Origin: Brevundimonas sp. UBA4609
GTDB taxonomy: Bacteria > Pseudomonadota > Alphaproteobacteria > Caulobacterales > Caulobacteraceae
Length of the DNA stretch: 10,820 nt
Assembly: GCA_002386585.1 (NCBI GenBank)
Contig: DGIZ01000217.1
Coordinates: forward strand, 1-10,820
Direction: 5' to 3'
Positions 5,596-10,820 of the stretch are shown piece by piece (positions within the stretch are counted from its first letter, which is position 1; every line of letters starts with the position of its first letter). The notes under the pieces are model-generated. The model had not been told where the DNA came from. It saw only the letters and a list, made by a program, of their open reading frames with translations, and ran no database searches. Position numbers and translations under genes: made by a program.

Positions 5596-7968
5596 ATGCG
5601 TGTCCTGACCTGCCTTACCGACGAGCATCATCTGGGGCTCGTCGCCCTCGCTGCCCTGATCTGCCTGCTGGGCAGCTTCATCACCACAGGACTGTTGAAA
5701 AGGGTCAGGGAGAACGCAGGGATGGCTCGCCTGTCCTGGCTCTTTCTGGGCGCCGTCGCGGGCGGGGCGACGATCTGGTGCACCCACTTCGTGGCCATGA
5801 TCGCCTACCGGCCAGGCGTCGAGACGGCCTATGAGCCGCTGTTGACGGGGGTCTCCCTGGCGGTGGCGATTCTGGGCGTCGGCCTGGCGCTGGCGGCCGC
5901 CTCCATGCGCCGCCGGTTCTCCGTCGAGGCTGGCGGAATCCTGTTCGGCGCGGCCGTGGCGGCAATGCACTTTGTGGGAATGGCGGCCCTGTCGGTCGAG
6001 GGCGTGGTTCATTGGTCGGCCGTCTATCTGGCCGTATCCGTCGCCGGTTCGGTGTTGTTCGGCGCTCTGAGCTTCCATCTGGCGTCGGCCGACGACCGTT
6101 ACGCCCGGTTGAAGGGCGGAGCGGCCATGGTGCTGGGCATCGTCTGCCTGCACTTCACGGCCATGGCGGCGATGACGGTCATCCCCCTGGCGCCGCTGGA
6201 CGGCATGTTGACGGGCGAGAATGCGCGTGACGTGCTGGCGCTGGGCGTGGCCGGGGTGGGCCTGTTGGTTCTGGGCGCCGGGGCCGCCAGCCACGCTCTG
6301 GACCGCGAGGCTCTGGCGCAGAATCGTGAACGCCTGCAGTACCTGCTCGAGACCGGCGTGGACGGCATGGCGATCGAGCGGGACGGCGTCATCGTCGCCG
6401 TCAACGAAGTGCTGGCGGAACTGACGGGCGCGGATCGCCAGGCCCTGATCGGCTCGGATCTGGAGGCCTGGGTGCAGGACGCCCGCCGTCTCGATGACGG
6501 GGCCGTGACCCAGACCGTGTTGATGGCGAAGGGACAGGAGATTCCCGTCGAACTGTCGGCCCGTCGCGACCTCACTGCGCGCAGCCGCACCATGATCTAC
6601 GCCGTACGCGACCTGCGCGCCCGCATGGCCCAGGAGCGCCGCATCGCTCATCTCGCGCGCAACGACAGCCTGACCGGTCTGCCGAACCGCGCCTCCTTCC
6701 TGGAGCGTCTGACCCGCCAGAAGCAGACCGCCGCCGAGGGGGAGGCCCTGGCCCTGTTCGCCCTGGACCTGGACCGGTTCAAGGAAGTCAATGATCTGTA
6801 CGGTCACGCGGTTGGAGACCAGTTGCTGTGCGTCATCGCCCAGCGGATGAAGGGGGCGCTGCGCGAGGGCGAGTTCATCGCGCGCCAGGGCGGCGACGAA
6901 TTCCTGGCCCTGGCCTCGGTCGGCGACCGCGACGAGGCTCGCGCTGTCGCCGAGCGCCTGCGTCAGGCCGTTGTTCAGACCGTGACCCTCGACCACGCCG
7001 ACCTGTCCTGCGGCGCCAGCATCGGGGTGGCGCTGTGGCCTGAGGACGCTCACGACGTCTCTACCCTGATCAACAACGCCGACCTGGCCATGTATCGCGC
7101 CAAGGCCTCCCTGACTCAGGACGTCTGCTTCTATGAGGCGGACATGGACCAGGCGGTCCGTGCGCGCCGTCGTGTGACCCAGGCCCTGCGCGAGGCGCTC
7201 GAGAATGAGCGGTTCGAGCTGCACTATCAGGTGCAGGCCTCGGTCAGCACCGGCAAGGCTACCGGTTATGAAGTTCTGCTGCGCTGGAAGGATCATGACG
7301 GCCGCTACATCTCGCCGGCCGACTTCATCCCTGTGGCCGAGGAGAACGGTCTGATCCTGCCGATCGGCGAATGGGTGCTGCGCCAAGCCTGCCGCCAGGC
7401 CGCCGCCTGGGACGAGCCGCATCGCATCGCCGTGAACCTGTCGCCGGTCCAGTTGAGCCACGTCGACCTGCCTCGTCTGGTGCACCAGATCCTGCTGGAG
7501 ACCGGCCTGGCGCCGTCGCGCCTGGAGCTGGAGATCACCGAGACGGCCATGATCACCGACATGGAGCGCACCACCCATGTGCTGCGCCAGCTGAAGGCCC
7601 TGGGCGTGAGCATCGCCATGGACGACTTCGGCACGGGCTATTCCTCCCTGTCGACGCTGAAGGCCTTCCCCTTCGACAAGATCAAGCTGGACCGCTCCTT
7701 CATGACCGAACTGGACGGCGAGGCGCCGCAGTCGCGGGCCATCATCCGCGCCGTCCTGACCATCGGCGAAAGTCTGTCGATCCCGGTCCTGGCCGAAGGC
7801 GTCGAAACTGCGGAGCAGTTGGCCTTCCTGCGCGCCCAGGGCTGCAATGAGGTGCAGGGCTACCTGCTGGGTCGGCCTCAGCCCGAAGCCGACGCCTTGT
7901 TGAACGGCGCGGTCAGGATCGCGGCGACGGAAACCGTCGAGCCTCAGGCCGAGCGCGCGGCGGCGTAG
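5596..7968 (+). CDS. MHYT-PAS-GGDEF-EAL cyclic-di-GMP turnover protein
   Basis: A 790-residue inner-membrane protein that should make and/or degrade cyclic-di-GMP in response to a ligand at its membrane sensor. The first 235 or so residues form an MHYT domain of about seven membrane helices with three signature repeats: THFVAM (63-68), MHFVGM (124-129) and LHFTAM (185-190). These are proposed to bind copper and sense a gas such as O2, CO or NO. A PAS domain (about 243-340) follows. The GGDEF domain (about 350-515) has DSLTGLPNR and an intact GGDEF (432-436); the inhibitory site reads REGE (423-426) instead of RxxD. The EAL domain (about 525-770) reads YEVLLRW (Glu559) and keeps Asn614, EITE, DDFGTGYS (676-683), Lys697 and Glu737, so phosphodiesterase activity is expected. 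The start matches the family opening LTCLTDEHHLGLV, but no Shine-Dalgarno site precedes it. Its 3' end overlaps the opposing ene-reductase gene. Confidence 0.95.
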   Translation: MRVLTCLTDEHHLGLVALAALICLLGSFITTGLLKRVRENAGMARLSWLFLGAVAGGATIWCTHFVAMIAYRPGVETAYEPLLTGVSLAVAILGVGLALAAASMRRRFSVEAGGILFGAAVAAMHFVGMAALSVEGVVHWSAVYLAVSVAGSVLFGALSFHLASADDRYARLKGGAAMVLGIVCLHFTAMAAMTVIPLAPLDGMLTGENARDVLALGVAGVGLLVLGAGAASHALDREALAQNRERLQYLLETGVDGMAIERDGVIVAVNEVLAELTGADRQALIGSDLEAWVQDARRLDDGAVTQTVLMAKGQEIPVELSARRDLTARSRTMIYAVRDLRARMAQERRIAHLARNDSLTGLPNRASFLERLTRQKQTAAEGEALALFALDLDRFKEVNDLYGHAVGDQLLCVIAQRMKGALREGEFIARQGGDEFLALASVGDRDEARAVAERLRQAVVQTVTLDHADLSCGASIGVALWPEDAHDVSTLINNADLAMYRAKASLTQDVCFYEADMDQAVRARRRVTQALREALENERFELHYQVQASVSTGKATGYEVLLRWKDHDGRYISPADFIPVAEENGLILPIGEWVLRQACRQAAAWDEPHRIAVNLSPVQLSHVDLPRLVHQILLETGLAPSRLELEITETAMITDMERTTHVLRQLKALGVSIAMDDFGTGYSSLSTLKAFPFDKIKLDRSFMTELDGEAPQSRAIIRAVLTIGESLSIPVLAEGVETAEQLAFLRAQGCNEVQGYLLGRPQPEADALLNGAVRIAATETVEPQAERAAA

Positions 7969-9053
7969 CCCGGCCAGTGCGTCGCGTCCGCCCGTTCGTA
8001 CTGGACGGGCAGGGCCTCTTTCGCGCCCAGGGCGACGGCGGCGTGATGGCCCCAGTTCGGATCGTCCAGAACCGCGCGGGCGACGGCGATCAGGTCGGCC
8101 TTGCCCTCGGTCAGCACCGCCTCGGCCTGTTGCGGCGTGACGATCATGCCCACGGCCATGACGTTGGCCTCGGGGACCGCCGCCTTGACCGCCTCGGCGA
8201 AGGGAAGCTGATAGCCCGGCTGGTCGCCGGGGATGCGCGCGGTCGCGACGTTGCCGCCGCTGGTCAGGTGCAAGTAGTCATAGCCCATCTCGTGCAGGGC
8301 CTGGCCGAAGACGGCGGCCTCGGCCGGGGTGATCCCACCCTCGGTCCAGTCCGAACCGTTGAAGCGGACGCCCAGGGCCTTGGTCCGGGGCCAAGCGTCG
8401 CGCAGGGCCTGGGCGATGCGCAGGGGGAAGCGCATCCGGTTCTCCAGCGAGCCGCCGTATTCGTCCGTCCGTTCGTTCGACAACGGCGAGAGGAACTGGG
8501 TCAGCAGGTAGCCGTGGGCGGCGTGCAACTCGACCAGGTCGAACCCCGCGCGGTCGGCGCGCTCGGCCGCATCGACGAAGGCGGCGACCACGCGGTCCAT
8601 GCCCGCCTGGTCCAGGGCGGTCGGCGTATGCCAGTCGTCGCGATAGGGCTGAGTCGAGGCGGAGAAGGTCTCCCACGCCTTGTCCGCCGGCGCCGGGCCG
8701 CCCCGGTCGATCCACGGCGGATTGGTCGAGGCCTTGCGTCCGGCGTGGGCCAGCTGAATCCCGATCGGCGTGTCCGAATAGGTGCGGATGTCGCGGATGA
8801 TCCGGGCGAAGGCGGCTTCCTGCTCGTCGTTCCACAGGCCGGTGTCGGCCCAGGAGATGCGGCCCGCGGCCTCGACGCCCGTGGCTTCGATCACCACCAG
8901 TCCGGCGCCCGACAGAGCCAGTCTGGCCACATGCTGGGCGTGCCAGGGCTGAGGGACGCCGTCCACGGCCGAATACTGGCACATGGGGGCGATGACGATG
9001 CGGTTCTTCAGCGTCAGCGGCCCGACGGCGCGCGGGGTGAACAGCAGGCTCAT
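7944..9053 (-). CDS. Old Yellow Enzyme family NADH:flavin oxidoreductase (YqjM/XenA-like)
   Basis: A 369-residue cytoplasmic FMN-dependent ene-reductase that uses NAD(P)H to reduce activated C=C bonds of enones, and in relatives also nitro compounds or quinones. It is a single TIM barrel of normal length, starting MSLLFTPRAVGPLTLKNRIV. APMCQYSA carries Cys25 and Tyr27, the flavin-tuning and active-site residues of the YqjM/XenA (class II) subgroup. GIQLAHAGRKAS includes Gln100. ELHAAHGYLL holds the substrate-binding pair His177/His180 and Tyr182. FLSPLSNERTDEYGGSLENR is the family signature, and GVRF (Arg229) and ARAVLDDPNW (Arg326) complete the FMN site. The physiological substrate is unknown; namA is a possible name. 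GAGAGAG lies about six bases before the start. The gene converges on the MHYT gene with a 25-base overlap and diverges from the lipoprotein pair. Confidence 0.93.
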   Translation of the reverse strand: MSLLFTPRAVGPLTLKNRIVIAPMCQYSAVDGVPQPWHAQHVARLALSGAGLVVIEATGVEAAGRISWADTGLWNDEQEAAFARIIRDIRTYSDTPIGIQLAHAGRKASTNPPWIDRGGPAPADKAWETFSASTQPYRDDWHTPTALDQAGMDRVVAAFVDAAERADRAGFDLVELHAAHGYLLTQFLSPLSNERTDEYGGSLENRMRFPLRIAQALRDAWPRTKALGVRFNGSDWTEGGITPAEAAVFGQALHEMGYDYLHLTSGGNVATARIPGDQPGYQLPFAEAVKAAVPEANVMAVGMIVTPQQAEAVLTEGKADLIAVARAVLDDPNWGHHAAVALGAKEALPVQYERADATHWPGYAAARSA

Positions 9054-9093
9054 GCGTGACTCTCTCGATGAACCCCGGGGAGGCGGGGCACAG

Positions 9094-9121
9094 TAGCTAT
9101 GACTGTGGCGGTTGGGTTCAA
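9094..9121 (-). promoter_or_regulatory. Weak candidate promoter for the ene-reductase
   Basis: On the - strand, TTGAAC (9121-9116) is followed after 16 bases by TAGCTA (9099-9094). The -35 is good and the -10 poor. It would overlap the candidate -35 of the divergent lipoprotein genes. Confidence 0.22.
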
Positions 9122-9159
9122 GGCCTCCCTTTCCGATTATTCACGTGATCCCCAACCGC
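9108..9159. promoter_or_regulatory. Inverted repeat flanking a divergent promoter, possible operator
   Basis: GCGGTTGGG (9108-9116) and CCCAACCGC (9151-9159) are perfect 9-base inverted arms separated by 34 bases. An 8-base palindrome TCACGTGA (9141-9148) lies just inside the right arm. The left arm overlaps the candidate -35 elements of both divergent units. This could be a looped operator, or in RNA a long-range stem. Confidence 0.4.
9112..9140 (+). promoter_or_regulatory. Candidate promoter of the lipoprotein pair
   Basis: TTGGGT (9112-9117), a 17-base spacer, then GATTAT (9135-9140; four of six bases match TATAAT). Transcription would begin near 9147, inside the TCACGTGA palindrome, leaving a leader of about 53 bases. 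Confidence 0.4.
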
Positions 9160-9199
9160 GAGGCTGGCAGTTTGCCGCCAACCAACAAGGGGAACACCT

Positions 9200-9328
9200 A
9201 TGCGTCGTCTCATCATCGTCCTCGCCGTCGCCGCGGTCGCCGCGCCCATGCTGTCGGGCTGCATCATCATCGCCACCGAGAAGCCGACCACCCGCGTCAT
9301 CCACTCGGCCCCTGCCGAGGCGAACTGA
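9200..9328 (+). CDS. Micro-lipoprotein, 42 aa
   Basis: Translation from the ATG at 9200 gives 42 residues: a basic start (MRR), a hydrophobic stretch, and lipobox LSGC with Cys21. The mature peptide is only 22 residues (CIIIATEKP to the C-terminal EAN), rich in Thr, Pro and Ala. The start is supported by AAGGGGAA (9187-9194). The TGA overlaps the next start as TGATG, indicating translational coupling to the 126-residue lipoprotein. The residue after Cys is Ile, so outer-membrane sorting is expected. A mature tail this short cannot be a folded domain; it resembles entericidin-sized lipopeptides in size only, without clear similarity. I do not recognise a family. An alternative is that it serves mainly as a translated leader for the downstream gene. 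Confidence 0.72.
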   Translation: MRRLIIVLAVAAVAAPMLSGCIIIATEKPTTRVIHSAPAEAN

Positions 9329-9708
9329 TGCGCCTGGCCGTCGTCGCCGCCGTCGCCCTGCTGCCGCTGCTGGGCGGTTGCGTCATCTATTCCAACGAGG
9401 GCGGAGAGAAGGTCTCGATCGTCACGGACCAGAGCGCGGCTCGGGACGAGCCGCTGGAAGCCGTCCGCAAGGTCGATTTCGACGGCCAGCGCCTGAACGT
9501 CGTCGTCGGCTCCAACGGCTGCACCGAGGCGTCCAGCTTCGAGGTGCGGATCAAGGACGGCGACCCCGCCGAACTGACCCTGGCCCGCCGTTCGCCTGAC
9601 CTGTGCAAGGCCCTGGTCCCCGAGGGCAAGACGGTCAGCTGGACCTATGACGAACTGGGCCTGGAGCGCGGCCAGCCCGTGCGCGTGCTGAATCCGATCA
9701 GCCTGTAG
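9328..9708 (+). CDS. Hypothetical lipoprotein, SNGCT family, 126 aa
   Basis: Translation from the ATG at 9328 (the A of the preceding TGA) gives 126 residues with a signal peptide and lipobox LGGC (Cys18); the residue after it is Val, favouring outer-membrane sorting. The mature part contains GSNGCT (61-66, Cys65), FEVRIKD, LARRSPDLC (Cys93), VSWTYDELGL (Trp105) and VRVLNP. This is the motif order of the 5090-5482 lipoprotein: the cysteines are 28 residues apart here and 29 there, and the tryptophan is 12 residues after the second cysteine in both. An in-frame ATG at 9112 exists, but it would destroy the signal peptide and run antisense-like through the micro-lipoprotein gene. No separate Shine-Dalgarno site is obvious, so translation probably depends on the upstream gene. 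Function unknown; a structural or stress-related envelope role is a guess. Confidence 0.85.
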   Translation: MRLAVVAAVALLPLLGGCVIYSNEGGEKVSIVTDQSAARDEPLEAVRKVDFDGQRLNVVVGSNGCTEASSFEVRIKDGDPAELTLARRSPDLCKALVPEGKTVSWTYDELGLERGQPVRVLNPISL

Positions 9709-9726
9709 GCCCGGCCCTGGAGAGGC

Positions 9727-9749
9727 GTCAGGCGCCGAACGCGCCTGAC
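9727..9749. terminator. Hairpin at the convergent lipoprotein/xylanase junction
   Basis: GTCAGGCGC (9727-9735), loop CGAAC, then GCGCCTGAC (9741-9749) form a perfect 9-bp stem that spans the xylanase stop codon and its last codons. It starts 18 bases after the lipoprotein stop. No T-tract follows on either strand, so factor-independent termination is uncertain. Confidence 0.45.
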
Positions 9750-10798
9750 AGCACCCCGAACAGCGGGTTCGGCCGCCCCTCGTCGTTGAACAGCAGCGGA
9801 CTGTCCTTGCCGTCGTCGTTCTCGGCGCGGCGCAGCCAGGAGTCGCTGTCGCGCACGCCCCAGACGGTAAAGGCGAAGCGCTGCGCGGGCGGCAGGTCCA
9901 TGAAGGCTTCCGCCAGTTCGGCCACGCGCGCCGTCTGCTGTTCGCGTCGCTGGGCGCCGGGACGCAGGTCGGGCATCCGGCCGCCGCGTTTCAGCGAGGC
10001 GTCCAGTTCGGAGACATGGATGGGCAGGCCGAACTGGCGGGCCTCGTTCATGAAGCCGGCGATCCGGCCGTCGGGAATCTCGATGTCGAGATGGGACTGG
10101 ACGCCGATGCCCTGAACCGGGGCGCCCGCCTTCAGCAACCGTTCCACCAGACGCAGGAAGGCGGCGCCCTTCTTGGGCGTGTTCTCCAGATTGTAGTCGT
10201 TCAGGAACAGGGTCGCCTCGGGCGCAGCGATGCGGGCCTGTTCGAAGGCGCGGATGATATAGGCGTCGACGCCGCCCAGGCCCTGGCTCCACACGCAGTC
10301 GCGATAGCCGCTCCCGTCATCCTCGACCGGTTCGTTGACCACGTCCCAGCCGACGATCTGGCTGCGCCAGCGCCCGGCGACCTCGGCGATATAGCGGTCG
10401 TGTTCGGCGATGAAGCGCGGTCGGTCGTCGACAATGGCGGTGAACCACGGGTGTTCCTGCGCGTACCAGATCAGGGCGTGGCCGAAGAGGCGGATGCCCA
10501 GATCACGCGCGAAATAGGCGATGCGGTCCGGCGCGTCGAAGCGCAGGGAGCCGTCCTTCTGGAGGATGTATTCCATCTTCATCTCCCACTCGGGCGTGAG
10601 CTGGGAGAAGTGGGTGGAGACCAGACGGAACCAGTCCTGATCGGATAATTGGCCCGACATGGCGACGGTCCCGACAGGGAAGGACGCGACGGACTTCAGC
10701 GGGCGGATGGGATCGGTCGGCGACGGAACAGGCGCCTCGCCCGCGCCGCAGGACGCGAGCGCGAGGGTCGAAGCCAGCAGGGCGCGGCGGTCGATCAC
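9728..10798 (-). CDS. GH10 endo-1,4-beta-xylanase-like lipoprotein
   Basis: A 356-residue glycoside hydrolase family 10 protein, expected to cleave internal beta-1,4 links in xylan or xylo-oligosaccharides with retention. The N-terminus DRRALLAST resembles a twin-arginine signal, and LASC forms a lipobox (Cys17), so it is probably a surface or periplasmic lipoprotein. The catalytic domain fills 35-350: acid/base Glu156 in WDVVNEP, LFLNDYNLE (197-205), IGVQSHLD (231-238), nucleophile Glu264 in HVSELD, and VWGVRDSDSWLR. Two usual minus-one subsite residues differ: TPEWEMK (68-74) where TPENEMK is typical, and WYAQ (111-114) where WHSQ is typical. No carbohydrate-binding module is present. The start is GTG at 10798, with GGAGGGAG seven bases upstream; the ATG at 10820 is in another frame. 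It may overlap an upstream gene by GTGA. Confidence 0.92.
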   Translation of the reverse strand: MIDRRALLASTLALASCGAGEAPVPSPTDPIRPLKSVASFPVGTVAMSGQLSDQDWFRLVSTHFSQLTPEWEMKMEYILQKDGSLRFDAPDRIAYFARDLGIRLFGHALIWYAQEHPWFTAIVDDRPRFIAEHDRYIAEVAGRWRSQIVGWDVVNEPVEDDGSGYRDCVWSQGLGGVDAYIIRAFEQARIAAPEATLFLNDYNLENTPKKGAAFLRLVERLLKAGAPVQGIGVQSHLDIEIPDGRIAGFMNEARQFGLPIHVSELDASLKRGGRMPDLRPGAQRREQQTARVAELAEAFMDLPPAQRFAFTVWGVRDSDSWLRRAENDDGKDSPLLFNDEGRPNPLFGVLSGAFGA

Positions 10799-10805
10799 AG
10801 CGCTT

Positions 10806-10813
10806 CTCCCTCC
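10806..10813 (-). promoter_or_regulatory. Ribosome binding site supporting a GTG start
   Basis: On the - strand this reads GGAGGGAG, seven bases before GTG at 10798. It decides the GTG start of the GH10 gene, since no ATG lies in that frame before the signal peptide. Confidence 0.65.
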
Positions 10814-10820
10814 CCTTCAT

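Noticed and set aside
5545..7578. A 677-codon open frame on the - strand
   Set aside because: Antisense shadow of the well-supported MHYT-PAS-GGDEF-EAL gene; low-complexity His/Gln/Arg/Gly composition typical of high-GC antisense frames.
7977..9059. A 360-codon + strand frame
   Set aside because: Shadow of the ene-reductase gene, whose conserved motifs on the other strand are decisive.
9112..9327. N-terminal extension of the 126-aa lipoprotein
   Set aside because: It would destroy the lipobox signal peptide and overlap the micro-lipoprotein in another frame.
10016..10648. A 210-codon + strand frame
   Set aside because: Shadow of the GH10 gene.
1..10820. A defence system, prophage, transposon or CRISPR array
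   Set aside because: No repeats, transposase, integrase, phage or defence domains were found; composition looks uniform and the gene content is chromosomal.

Overview
The window is high-GC DNA from an alphaproteobacterium, most likely the family Caulobacteraceae, with Brevundimonas as the best guess. The evidence is an almost unmistakable CckA cell-cycle kinase, a cysteine-free alphaproteobacterial S4 ribosomal protein, an MHYT-type cyclic-di-GMP protein, a carbohydrate-active GH10 enzyme with a bacterial lipobox, and strong G/C preference at third codon positions. The genus is inferred, not proven.

Layout, left to right. (1) The 3' two thirds of cckA runs in from the left edge on the + strand. 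(2) A 60-residue protein of unknown function lies on the - strand and ends 15 bases from cckA. (3) A superoxide dismutase gene (+) has its own promoter and Shine-Dalgarno site. (4) A secreted metal-dependent amidohydrolase (-) converges on sod across a strong shared terminator hairpin. (5) Divergent from it, rpsD (+) stands alone with a long leader and a textbook terminator. (6) A 130-residue lipoprotein (+) has its own terminator. (7) An MHYT-PAS-GGDEF-EAL membrane protein (+) of 790 residues follows. (8) An Old Yellow Enzyme family ene-reductase (-) overlaps the previous gene tail to tail by 25 bases. (9) A divergent promoter region with an inverted repeat precedes a two-gene lipoprotein operon (+), with a 42-residue micro-lipoprotein coupled by TGATG to a 126-residue lipoprotein. 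(10) A GH10 xylanase-like lipoprotein (-) fills the right end and starts with GTG, perhaps overlapping an upstream gene just outside the window.

Most genes look like independent housekeeping or envelope transcription units rather than one system. The most interesting signal is that the lipoproteins of items 6 and 9, about 4 kb apart, are paralogues. They share an SNGCT motif, a second cysteine 28-29 residues later, a tryptophan exactly 12 residues after that, and an ELGL...NP ending. This looks like a small uncharacterised envelope lipoprotein family, probably with a conserved disulfide.

Other points worth a second look are a missing metal-ligand histidine in the amidohydrolase, active-site substitutions in the GH10 protein, the Mn-type glutamine position in the dismutase, and the inverted repeat in the 9054-9199 promoter region. 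No tRNA, rRNA, CRISPR array, insertion sequence or phage gene is visible, and no gene-free stretch exceeds 300 bases.
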